From assembly GCA_020831625.1 (NCBI GenBank), contig JAFIGD010000003.1:62001-126000 (forward strand): 64,000 nucleotides of DNA, given 5' to 3'. A program made the position numbers and the translations under genes. The stretch is from Verrucomicrobiota bacterium (GTDB taxonomy: Bacteria > Verrucomicrobiota > Kiritimatiellia > SS1-B-03-39 > UBA6053). The notes under the pieces were generated by a model. That model did not search any database. It saw only the letters and a program-made list of their open reading frames with translations, and was not told where the DNA came from. Shown in pieces: positions 9,182 through 16,650 of the stretch (the first letter of the stretch is position 1; each line of letters starts with the position of its first letter).

Positions 9182-10222
9182 ATGGCGAGTTCAAACAGAC
9201 GAATCACGTTAAAAGAAATCGCGGCGGCGGCGGGAGTGAGCCCGATGACGGTGTCGTATGCGCTGCGGAATCATCCGGCGGTGAACGCGGAGACGGGGCG
9301 GCGGGTGCGGGAGGTGGCGGAGGCGATGGGCTATGCGCCGGATCCGGCGTTGTCGGCGCTGGTGGCGTATCGGACCGGGAACCGCCTCCCCTCGTCGCAC
9401 GGCAGTTTGGCCTGGATCACGGACACACCGGAATCCCGCCGAATCCACGCGTATTTCGAGGAGCCGGTGTTCCGCGCGGCGGCGGCGCGGTCGAAGTCCC
9501 TGGGATACGCGTTGGAAATCTTCCGGCTGGGACCGGGGGAGTACAAAGCCGCTCAACTCGAAAGGCTTTTTCATAGCCGGGGCATTCAGGGGGCGCTGGT
9601 CGCGCCATTGAACGAGCAAAGGGTTTTGGAGGGTATGACCTGGGAAAGGATTTCGGCGGTGGCCATTGGTCGCTCCCTGCGTCAGCCGCGTTTGGATCAT
9701 GTGACCGCCGATCATTTTGAGGCAGGGTACCGTATTTGCGCCACGCTGAAGGAACGCGGATACAGGCGGATCGCGTTTCTCTCGCCCAGCCGCACCGATG
9801 ACCGGGTGCAGCACCGTTTTTACGCCTCGATCCGCGCGGCGGCGCTGGACGGGGAACGCGGGTGGACGCCTCCCTTTCTGATCGGAGAGTCGGATCCCGT
9901 GGTTCTCGCGCGCTTTGTGGAAAAACACCGGCCGGACGCGGTGGTGTCCGATGATCCCGCCGGGCTGGTCTCACTTCGCGCCGCCGGGCTCCGCATTCCG
10001 GAGGATCTGGGATTCGCCTCGACGCGGATTTTTGGTGACGATCACACGATCAGCGGCATCCGACCCGCGATGACGGACATCGGGGAGCGGGCGGTGTCGT
10101 TTTTGCACATGAAGCTGCTGGTGGCCGAGCGCGGCATTCCCGACCGCGCCGCCGGGACGGTGTTTCCGGGGCACTGGCAGGAGGGAGAGACGCTGCGTTT
10201 GTCCGCTTACAATCCGAACTGA
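9182..10222 (+). CDS. LacI-family transcriptional regulator
   Basis: 346 aa from ATG 9182. In-frame codons upstream are less likely because the helix-turn-helix begins only a few residues after this start. RITLKEIAAAAGVSPMTVSY is a canonical LacI helix-turn-helix (about residues 7-27), followed by a hinge helix and a periplasmic-binding-like sensor for a small ligand, probably a sugar. The C-terminus is shorter in motifs than classical LacI, with an XylR-like sensor (AVVSDDPAGL, LGFASTRIFGDDHTISGI). It probably regulates itself and the divergent PEP-CTERM gene through the palindrome at 9147. Its 3' end overlaps the convergent beta-helix gene by 16 bp. Confidence 0.9.
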   Translation: MASSNRRITLKEIAAAAGVSPMTVSYALRNHPAVNAETGRRVREVAEAMGYAPDPALSALVAYRTGNRLPSSHGSLAWITDTPESRRIHAYFEEPVFRAAAARSKSLGYALEIFRLGPGEYKAAQLERLFHSRGIQGALVAPLNEQRVLEGMTWERISAVAIGRSLRQPRLDHVTADHFEAGYRICATLKERGYRRIAFLSPSRTDDRVQHRFYASIRAAALDGERGWTPPFLIGESDPVVLARFVEKHRPDAVVSDDPAGLVSLRAAGLRIPEDLGFASTRIFGDDHTISGIRPAMTDIGERAVSFLHMKLLVAERGIPDRAAGTVFPGHWQEGETLRLSAYNPN

Positions 10223-12231
10223 TCGAGCGCGAAGTGACCGGAATCTCTGAGGGTATGCCAGGCATTGATTTTTTCCGCGTCCCAGGGGGTGCCCAGGATT
10301 TCCGCCAAGGCGGCGAGGTCGGGCGCGGGGCCGGATTCGCGGACGGAATTCATCTCCTGCGGGGTGTCGGGCCGGCGGACGGCGATGGTGGCGCGCCATT
10401 GGTTCAAATCGCCGCGGGACAAGTCGATGAGATGGAAACCGGCTTCGGGGATATCGGAGACGTAGCGGTTGTGATCGGCGTCGAGCACATCGAGCACAAA
10501 GGGAATTTGTTCCGCGGGTTCGATGTTGCGCCGCAGGAAGGTGATAAAGTGTTGACCCTCCTCCGCGTACATCAGGTTGTCGCGGAGGGTGACCAATTCC
10601 CATTCCGCGGCGGAGCGGGGGCCTTTCACCTGGTGTTTGCGCACTTTGAACACGATTTGCCCCCGGGAGATTTCCGCCTCGAGTTCGCCGCCGCCGTTGT
10701 GGGCGATGACATTGTTGAGCACCCGGGTGTTGGCGGCCATGGAAATGAAGACGCCGGCTCCGGTGTTCCGGGCGACAATGGAGTTTCGGATTTCCCAGTT
10801 GCCGCCGTTGGGCGCGGCGAGTTCCATTTCCACGCCCAGACGGCCGTTGCCGTAGAGCAGGGAGCGGTCCACCAGCATGTCGGTGCAGTAGACATCCCAC
10901 CAGACGCCGCCGCCGTAGTTGCCGATGGCGGTGTGGCGGCGGAATTCCACCCGGTGCACATTGCCGAGTTTGATGCCGGCCGGATCCCAGCGGCGGAAGT
11001 CGGTCCAGTGTCCGCGCACATTGTTGTAAGAGGTTTCTGAATCCTCCAGCAACAGGTCGCGGGTGCTGCCGATGCCGATTCCCTTTTGACCGTTCCGCAG
11101 GGCGGACACGCGCCGCAGAATCACCTGTTCGGAACGCTGCATGCTGAGGCCGGTGTTGACGTTTTCGATGAAGCGGACATCTTCGATGAGCACATTGGCG
11201 GAGTCGGCGATGAGCAGGGCGGCGCTGAGGTAGCCGCTGTTGGCGTGGGTAAAGGTGAGATTGCGCAGGACCAGATTGTTTTTGAAGGCGATGCGCATGA
11301 GCGGGGCGTCCCGGTGGCGCATCAGCGGAATTTCCACGTTTTCGGGCGGGCCCTCACCGGGGGCGCGGCGGACAAAAATGCGACCGCGCAGGGCTTCCGG
11401 CGCGTCGGGATGGGTGATGACCGTAAAGTCGCCGGGCTCGCGGAGGAAGTCGGAGACGGAGTCGGTGACGAATCCCTCGAAACGCATATAACCGGGGTTG
11501 ACGCGTCCCAGCGGGCGTCCGCCCGCATCGGCTCCCGGCGCGCCGCCGGGCTGGTGCCAGGCCCATTTCTCGATGGCCCGCAGGCGCATCATTTCCCCGT
11601 TCACCGACAGCGCCTCGCGGCGGGCGGTTTCGTCGCGGATTTCGGGATGACCGAAGGTTGCGACCCAGGGGCCGGGGTCGGGTTCCCATGCATGGGGCCA
11701 CTCGGCGCTCCAGAGGGTTTCATCGTTCTGCGCCGGACGCCATTCCGCCTCGAACGGAACGGAACCGGAAAACACGGTGCCGCCCTCGGGATCGCCCTCG
11801 AGGATCAGGGGGGTGTTTTGCACGGTTTCGGTGGATTCTTTCAGGCGAAGAAAGCCGGAGAGATCCTCACGGTACACGCCGGGACCGATTTGCAGTTTCA
11901 CCGGCGTGCCCGCTCCCAAAAGCGCCAGCAGGCGCGGGGCGGCGGCGGTCACACTGCCGAAGGGTGCCTCTGCGGTTCCGCTGCCGCCCCGGACACCGGC
12001 CCGGACGTGAATCACGGTTTGCACCCTGGATTCATCCAGCTCCGCCAGGGCGGTGACCGGCGAAAAACCGCTGTCGAAGTTCGCCCGCGGGAGGGTGGCC
12101 GGGGCGGTTTCCGTCCGCGCGGGGTCCGTCCGCGCGGAGTCCGGGGAGGGGACCGTCGGGGAGGTTTCGCGGGGCGCCGGGGCGCAGGCGGACAGGATAA
12201 GTGCGGGAAGCAACAACAGGGAGGTTTTCAT
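10207..12231 (-). CDS. Right-handed beta-helix lipoprotein, pectate-lyase/polysaccharide-depolymerase-like
   Basis: 674 aa. The N-terminus MKTSLLLLPALILSAC is a lipoprotein signal with a lipobox ending at Cys16; a Pro/Thr/Ser-rich linker follows to about residue 60. IHVRAGVRGGSGTAEAPFGS and IGPGVYREDL are the usual start of a parallel beta-helix. From about residue 310 the chain carries repeated coils (NNLVLRNLTF, NVLIEDVRFI, QVILRRVSAL, RDLLLEDSET), as in PF13229-type proteins. Such proteins are polysaccharide lyases, epimerases or hydrolases acting in the envelope. Catalytic residues cannot be assigned by eye. A tiny membrane-peptide gene with its own terminator lies directly upstream, so this gene probably has its own promoter. 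Confidence 0.82.
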   Translation of the reverse strand: MKTSLLLLPALILSACAPAPRETSPTVPSPDSARTDPARTETAPATLPRANFDSGFSPVTALAELDESRVQTVIHVRAGVRGGSGTAEAPFGSVTAAAPRLLALLGAGTPVKLQIGPGVYREDLSGFLRLKESTETVQNTPLILEGDPEGGTVFSGSVPFEAEWRPAQNDETLWSAEWPHAWEPDPGPWVATFGHPEIRDETARREALSVNGEMMRLRAIEKWAWHQPGGAPGADAGGRPLGRVNPGYMRFEGFVTDSVSDFLREPGDFTVITHPDAPEALRGRIFVRRAPGEGPPENVEIPLMRHRDAPLMRIAFKNNLVLRNLTFTHANSGYLSAALLIADSANVLIEDVRFIENVNTGLSMQRSEQVILRRVSALRNGQKGIGIGSTRDLLLEDSETSYNNVRGHWTDFRRWDPAGIKLGNVHRVEFRRHTAIGNYGGGVWWDVYCTDMLVDRSLLYGNGRLGVEMELAAPNGGNWEIRNSIVARNTGAGVFISMAANTRVLNNVIAHNGGGELEAEISRGQIVFKVRKHQVKGPRSAAEWELVTLRDNLMYAEEGQHFITFLRRNIEPAEQIPFVLDVLDADHNRYVSDIPEAGFHLIDLSRGDLNQWRATIAVRRPDTPQEMNSVRESGPAPDLAALAEILGTPWDAEKINAWHTLRDSGHFALDQFGL

Positions 12232-12248
12232 AAGCGGAGACCGGTGTG

Positions 12249-12282
12249 AAAACGCCCGGAGAAACCGATGTCCCGCCGGGCG
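12249..12282 (-). terminator. Terminator of the 37-aa membrane peptide gene
   Basis: On the minus strand, CGCCCGG (12276-12282) pairs perfectly with CCGGGCG (12253-12259) around a 16-nt loop and is followed by TTTT (12249-12252). It lies 26 bp after the stop of the small gene and 18 bp before the beta-helix gene start. Confidence 0.55.
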
Positions 12283-12307
12283 ATTGACGTTGAAGGACGG
12301 GACGAGT

Positions 12308-12421
12308 TTACGCGTTGCGGCGCTTAAAGGCCAGCGCGGAAATCAGGAGAAAAATGACGGTGGCGGAGGCGGAGACCGCAAAGAGGGTTGCGGCGCAGAA
12401 TAAGGTCAGTGGTTTGTTCAT
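12308..12421 (-). CDS. 37-aa single-pass membrane peptide
   Basis: A short gene that ordinary length cut-offs miss. ATG at 12419-12421 is preceded by AAGGAAAGGA at a suitable distance. The product is MNKPLTLFCAATLFAV followed by SASATVIFLLISALAFKRRNA: almost all hydrophobic, with a Lys/Arg/Arg stop-transfer end and a termination hairpin 26 bp after the stop. A good ribosome site, a clean membrane profile and its own terminator support a real gene. The tail (hydrophobic helix, then KRR) resembles the last part of PEP-CTERM signals but has no PEP motif. I do not recognise the family. Possible roles are a small membrane regulator or a toxin-like peptide. Confidence 0.6.
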   Translation of the reverse strand: MNKPLTLFCAATLFAVSASATVIFLLISALAFKRRNA

Positions 12422-12484
12422 GATGAGGTATCCTTTCCTTGGGGATGGGTTGTGCGTTCTGAATGACTATCGCATGAATGCGCC

Positions 12485-12519
12485 TTGACAGACAACCTCT
12501 TGATCATGCATAGTTGCAT
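12485..12519 (+). promoter_or_regulatory. Promoter with overlapping operator for the LacI gene at 12521
   Basis: TTGACA at 12485-12490 is followed 18 bp later by CATAGT (12509-12514). The palindrome ATGCA-TAGT-TGCAT (12506-12519) covers the -10 element and ends one base before the ATG. A repressor bound there would block RNA polymerase, so autorepression is likely. The start codon is only 7 nt from the -10 element, implying a leaderless or nearly leaderless mRNA. Confidence 0.6.
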
Positions 12520-12520
12520 T

Positions 12521-13531
12521 ATGAAGAACAGGCAACCCTCCCTGCGCGACATCGCGGAAAAATCCGGCGTGCATCAATCCACGGTGAGCCGGGTGTTGAA
12601 AAACGATCCGAGGATTTCGGCGGCCACCGTGGAAAAGGTGCGGAAAGCGGCCGGGGAGCTGGGGTATGTTCCGGATCCGCAGTTGGGGAAACTGATGGCG
12701 CATATGCGGGCGATGCGGGAAAAGAGTTTTGAGTCGGTGGTGGGCTTTTTGCTGCCGGAGAAGCCGTATCCGGATGTGTTTGCCCGGGAGTTGCTGAAGG
12801 GGTCGGAGGCCCGCGCGAAAGAGCTGGGCTATGTGGTGAACCGCTTTCCGTCCGATATGTCGCCGGAGAGTCTCCGCACGGTGAACCGGGTGGTGAAGGC
12901 CCGGGGAATCGAAGGGCTGCTGTTGCTGCCGCGGGTGAGCAACACCCCGCCCCCGGAATTGGAGATGGACGCGGTGACGGTGGTGAGTGTGACCTCGTAC
13001 ACCGAACCGTTCGCGGTGCATGAAGTGCTGCCGGATCACGTGCAGAACATGGAGCTGGTGCGGCAGGCCCTGGAGCGGCAGGGGGCAAAAAGGCCGGGTC
13101 TGATTTCATGGCCGGATCTGGACCGGCGGCAGCGTCAGGCCGGCCCCCGCATGATGTATCAGTATGCGTATGAGACCTTAAAGAAAACGCCGCTGCCGAC
13201 GATGATCTGGCAGGGCGGCGATGAGGAAATCGAAGCCGCGTTCCTGCGCTGGTTCCGGAAAAACAAGCCCGACGCGCTGGTGTTGCCCAATCCGGTGATT
13301 CACAAGGCGGTATGCAGGATTTTGCAGGCCATGGGGGAGTCGGTGCCGGCCTGTTTCGCCTCGGCGCTTTACGGGGAGGATCTGCCGGGCGTGGATCAGC
13401 AGCCGGAGGAAATCGGCCGGGCGGCGGTGGATATGCTGACCGCCCACATGCAGCGGAACGAGAAAGGCTGGCCGCGGATCACAAAACATATGCTGATTCC
13501 GGGGTGCTGGAGCTCAGGCTTTTCCGCCTGA
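12521..13531 (+). CDS. LacI-family transcriptional regulator
   Basis: 336 aa from ATG 12521. SLRDIAEKSGVHQSTVSRVL (about residues 7-26) is a textbook LacI helix-turn-helix, followed by a hinge helix (VEKVRKAAGELGYVPDP) and a sugar-sensor domain. There is no Shine-Dalgarno sequence before the start, matching a leaderless promoter whose operator overlaps the start region. It stands divergent from the 37-aa peptide and beta-helix genes and in line with the 660-aa glycosidase-like gene at 13694. It therefore probably controls one or both sides in response to a breakdown product of the polysaccharide. Confidence 0.92.
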   Translation: MKNRQPSLRDIAEKSGVHQSTVSRVLKNDPRISAATVEKVRKAAGELGYVPDPQLGKLMAHMRAMREKSFESVVGFLLPEKPYPDVFARELLKGSEARAKELGYVVNRFPSDMSPESLRTVNRVVKARGIEGLLLLPRVSNTPPPELEMDAVTVVSVTSYTEPFAVHEVLPDHVQNMELVRQALERQGAKRPGLISWPDLDRRQRQAGPRMMYQYAYETLKKTPLPTMIWQGGDEEIEAAFLRWFRKNKPDALVLPNPVIHKAVCRILQAMGESVPACFASALYGEDLPGVDQQPEEIGRAAVDMLTAHMQRNEKGWPRITKHMLIPGCWSSGFSA

Positions 13532-13554
13532 TTCTTCTTCTTCACGTATCGGGT

Positions 13555-13592
13555 AATGAGATGTCTGCGCTCCACGGGCAAGCCCGTAAATC
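13555..13592. repeat. Dispersed repeat copy with CGGGCAAGCCCG hairpin
   Basis: The sequence around CTCCACGGGCAAGCCCGTA matches the stretch at 45933-45970 over about 38 bp with a few differences. It contains a short palindrome (ACGGGCAAGCCCGT). It lies in the 162-bp gap between the LacI gene and the 660-aa protein gene. Confidence 0.6.
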
Positions 13593-13693
13593 GCTTTTTC
13601 CATTTCACCCCACCCATTCCCGGATACGCTCTTTTAAGTCCTGACGGGCATTTTGGGTTTTTAATCGGTTTTAAAATCGGGTAAAGATCCCGC

Positions 13694-15676
13694 ATGTTTC
13701 CCACACCCCTTCCCTCGACGCTGATTGCGGACCGCACCTGGATTTTTGACGATGTGACTCCGGATCTTTTTGTGTTTATGCCGGCGGGTCTGTACGCCGG
13801 AAACCGATTTCCCTCTCTGTGTGTGGATTATTCCCCGCGGGTGCCGGAGGACCGGCTGCGCGGGAAAGAGACCCCGCCGTATATCACCGATGTGCCGCGT
13901 TTGCGGCTGGAGGAGGGCTTCTCCTCTGTGCAGCTGAAATCCGGAGACCTGGCGTTTCCGGCCTTCGGTTTTTATGATCCGCGGTCCGGCCGCGGCTGGC
14001 TGGCGGTGGCGGAGGATCCGGCGGCGGCGGCGGACTGGCTCTGGGAAATCGAGGAGTCCGGCGACCGCCGGCGGATTTGCTTTCGGGTGTCGAATCCGGC
14101 CGTGCGCCGCTCTCCGGTGTATTTGATGCCGAAAATGCAGCGGGAATCTCTCGATGTGCCGCCGGATCAACCGGGCGTCACGCCGTCTGTGCGGATTGTG
14201 GAGGGGGATTATGCGACGCTGACGGACTGGCTGGACGCGGTGTTCTCTCTGCGGGCCGGTCTGTGCGACGGCCAGACCGTGCCCGCCACGGTGCCGATGT
14301 CTCACGCGTTTGATCTGATTGAGGAACATTACAACCGCGACAGTTGGAACGAGGCCGTCGGTGTGTTCACAACCGACTGTAACCCGCAGTCGCGCTATCC
14401 GTTTCAAACCGGCTGGTGCGGGGGGATGATCGCCACGCAGGGGCTGCTCGCGGGCCGGGATCCGCTCACCCGGACGCGGCTTCTGAAAAATCTGGAGACA
14501 TTTCTTCTCCGCGCGCCGCGTCCCTGCGGTCTGTTTTACGGGCGGGCGAGTCTGGACGGTGAATGGACGCCCGATTTCGCGCATCAGCCGGATAAGCCGT
14601 ATACGCATCAGTGGACGCTCACGCGGCGTCAGGGTGACGCGCTGTTGTATCTGATCCGTCAGCTTCAGGCGTTGGGGGAAGAGGTTCCGGACGCCTGGTG
14701 GGGGGCTGTGCGCCGGGCGGCGGATTTCTGGGTGGACCTTTGGCGGCGCGAGGGGCAGTTCGGTCATTTCCTGCATCAGGAGACCGGCGAAATTTTTGTC
14801 GGCGGTTCGGCATCCGGGGCGGTTGTGCCTGCCGCGCTGGTCGCCGCGCACGCGCGTTTCGGGGATGAACGCTATCTGGAGACCGCCGAGGCATCCGCGC
14901 GGATGTTCGCCGGGGAGTTTCTGAGCCGGGGCGTGTTTACCGGCGGACCGGGGGACGCGATGCAGAATCCCGACAGCGAATCGATTTCCGCCTATGTGGA
15001 GTCCTGCGCCGCGCTGTATCAGGCGACCGGCGCGCCGGAATGGCTGACGCACGGCCGCGCCGCCGCCGCGCTGGCCGCGACCTGGGTGATGCCCTATAAT
15101 TTTCCGTTTCCCGCGGAGACTGAATTCGGGCGGCACCGGATCCACAGTCGGGGATCGGTCTTCGCCAACACCCAGAACAAACATGCCGCGCCGGGGATTT
15201 GCACGCATTCCGGTCTGGGTCTGCTGACGCTTTTCCGCGCCACCGGCGACGAGCGGCTGATGGATCTGTTGCGGGATATTGTGCGCTTTATGCCGCAGAC
15301 GGTGTCGCGGCCCGACCGTCCGGTTCATGATGCGCAGGGAAACGCCATGCCGTCGGGATGGATCAATGAACGGGTGAACACCAGCGACTGGGATCACAAT
15401 GTGGGGGGCGTGTTTTACGGATCGTGTTGGTGCGAGGTGTCGCTGTTGCTCAGTTATGCCGAACTGCCCGGCGTGTATGCCCGGAGCGATTCGCGCAAGA
15501 TTTGGTGTCTGGACAATGTCGAGGCGGAATGGGAGGGCGACACCCTGCGGCTCCGCAATCCCACCCCGTATCCCGCCCGGGTCAAGGTGTGGATCGAGAC
15601 GGCGGAGGACGCGGCGAAACCCCTGCCGGTTTTGGCCCTGCCCGGTTGCAGGCTGTTTACGCTGGATCCGGCGTGA
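13694..15676 (+). CDS. Unrecognised 660-aa (alpha/alpha)-barrel glycosidase-like protein
   Basis: 660 aa with no signal peptide. The first about 200 residues are beta-rich, like an N-terminal sandwich domain. From about 215 onward the chain is helical with evenly spaced aromatic clusters: YPFQTGWCGGMIATQGLL, HFLHQETGEIF, AYVESCAALYQATGAPEW, NKHAAPGICTHSGLGLLTL and WDHNVGGVFYGSCWCEVSL. This is the rhythm of an (alpha/alpha)6 or 7 barrel as in uncharacterised glycoside hydrolases or lyases. The conserved-looking HQETGE and SDWDHN segments are candidate active-site loops. It follows a LacI gene in the same direction and precedes a sulfatase cluster, which suggests a polysaccharide role. I cannot name a family. 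Confidence 0.6.
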   Translation: MFPTPLPSTLIADRTWIFDDVTPDLFVFMPAGLYAGNRFPSLCVDYSPRVPEDRLRGKETPPYITDVPRLRLEEGFSSVQLKSGDLAFPAFGFYDPRSGRGWLAVAEDPAAAADWLWEIEESGDRRRICFRVSNPAVRRSPVYLMPKMQRESLDVPPDQPGVTPSVRIVEGDYATLTDWLDAVFSLRAGLCDGQTVPATVPMSHAFDLIEEHYNRDSWNEAVGVFTTDCNPQSRYPFQTGWCGGMIATQGLLAGRDPLTRTRLLKNLETFLLRAPRPCGLFYGRASLDGEWTPDFAHQPDKPYTHQWTLTRRQGDALLYLIRQLQALGEEVPDAWWGAVRRAADFWVDLWRREGQFGHFLHQETGEIFVGGSASGAVVPAALVAAHARFGDERYLETAEASARMFAGEFLSRGVFTGGPGDAMQNPDSESISAYVESCAALYQATGAPEWLTHGRAAAALAATWVMPYNFPFPAETEFGRHRIHSRGSVFANTQNKHAAPGICTHSGLGLLTLFRATGDERLMDLLRDIVRFMPQTVSRPDRPVHDAQGNAMPSGWINERVNTSDWDHNVGGVFYGSCWCEVSLLLSYAELPGVYARSDSRKIWCLDNVEAEWEGDTLRLRNPTPYPARVKVWIETAEDAAKPLPVLALPGCRLFTLDPA

Positions 15677-15742
15677 CGCGCTTGTAAGGGATGCGGGGTA
15701 ACGGGGTTCTGTTTTGGTGCTGTGATGGTTTCCCCATCTCAT

Positions 15743-15794
15743 AATCTTAATCTTAATCTTAATCTTAATCGTAATCGTAATCGTAATCGTAATC
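15743..15794 (+). repeat. Hexanucleotide tract (AATCTT)4(AATCGT)4
   Basis: Four AATCTT units are followed by four AATCGT units and a final AATC, starting 66 bp after the stop of the 660-aa protein gene. The same structure, inverted with the reading direction, is found at 37988-38027 after the ABC permease gene. In both cases the AATCTT block is nearer the stop codon of the preceding gene. Confidence 0.85.
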
Positions 15795-16089
15795 TAAGCT
15801 TGATACCGTTGACCTCAAGGAGAGACAGAGTGCTGCGGGGCATGGATAGGGGGAGACCACGGATGGAAGACCACGGAGGCTGTGGTATTTTGAACAGAAG
15901 GACGCTAAGAAAAACAAAGCACCTTCACGGCATCTCCCGGCCCAAAGCCTTCGTTTCTTTCCTTATCTTCTGTATTGCAGGTGCAACGATGCAGACTTCC
16001 CGGACGGCTCTTGCTGGCGGGAGGACGGGGTGGTGTGATACAGTGAATGGGTATCGTAAAAACCTTATCTGTTAACCCCGGGTGCCGAC
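15795..16089. other. Intergenic stretch without a recognisable gene
   Basis: Together with 15677-15742 and the repeat tract, this forms a 413-bp gap. It contains the near-repeat CCACGGATGGAAGACCACGG near 15858 and an A-rich stretch. Short frames here show no protein-like composition or ribosome site. I see no RNA gene in it. The promoter for the gene at 16090 should lie near its right end. Confidence 0.5.
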
Positions 16090-16647
16090 ATGACCTTATC
16101 CTTTCGTTTTCTCATTTTACTGATGGTGTGCTCTCTGACCGGCGTCTCCGCCAATGAAGTCCGGAACGGCGATTTCTCGGAAGAGGCCCGCTTTTGGTTT
16201 GTGTTGGTCAACGGCGGGTTTCGGGACAGCGGGGTGATGGCCCCCTTCATGCGGACTTCGGGCGAGGGACTTAACATGCTGGTGGATGAAATTCCGGGTG
16301 ACAAAGATCAGCCCGCCGCAGTGGTGTTGAATCAGCGGGTTCAAACGCTCCAGCCGGGAGGGGCGTATGTGCTTCGCTTTGAACTCCGGGGTAATCGGAA
16401 TGAATCCATCCTGGCGGGGTTGGGGAAGCCGGTGACCTACGGTGAACACCGCGGCAATTTGTCCGGGGGGATCCCCGTCCGGGTACTCGAACTGACCCCG
16501 GACTGGACTCCGGTCGAAATTCCCTTTGTCTACAATGCGGACCACTCGCTGACACTGCCCGGGGACGCACGGGAAACCCTACTTCAATTCCGGGTGGGCC
16601 GGGTGACGAATTTCCATCTTCGCGGTGTGTCCATCACGGAAAAATAA
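16090..16647 (+). CDS. Secreted beta-sandwich protein, carbohydrate-binding-module-like
   Basis: 185 aa with a signal peptide (MTLSFRFLILLMVCSLTGVSA, residues 1-21, cleaved before NEVRNGDF). The mature start VRNGDFSEEARFW, the later LRFELRG and the final strand pattern resemble galactose-binding-like/CBM4_9 jelly rolls, which often begin with a NGDFS...W motif. No catalytic signature is visible. It lies 3 bp before a sulfatase gene in the same direction, so the two probably form an operon. The likely role is holding a polysaccharide or its fragments at the cell surface. The CBM assignment is from pattern only. Confidence 0.65.
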   Translation: MTLSFRFLILLMVCSLTGVSANEVRNGDFSEEARFWFVLVNGGFRDSGVMAPFMRTSGEGLNMLVDEIPGDKDQPAAVVLNQRVQTLQPGGAYVLRFELRGNRNESILAGLGKPVTYGEHRGNLSGGIPVRVLELTPDWTPVEIPFVYNADHSLTLPGDARETLLQFRVGRVTNFHLRGVSITEK

Positions 16648-16650
16648 TCC

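Noticed and set aside
11086-12249. Plus-strand open frame of 387 codons
   Set aside because: Shadow of the beta-helix lipoprotein gene; low-complexity composition and no start signals.
13661-15742. Minus-strand open frame of 693 codons
   Set aside because: Arg/His/Pro-rich shadow of the 660-aa protein gene, without a ribosome site or recognisable fold.
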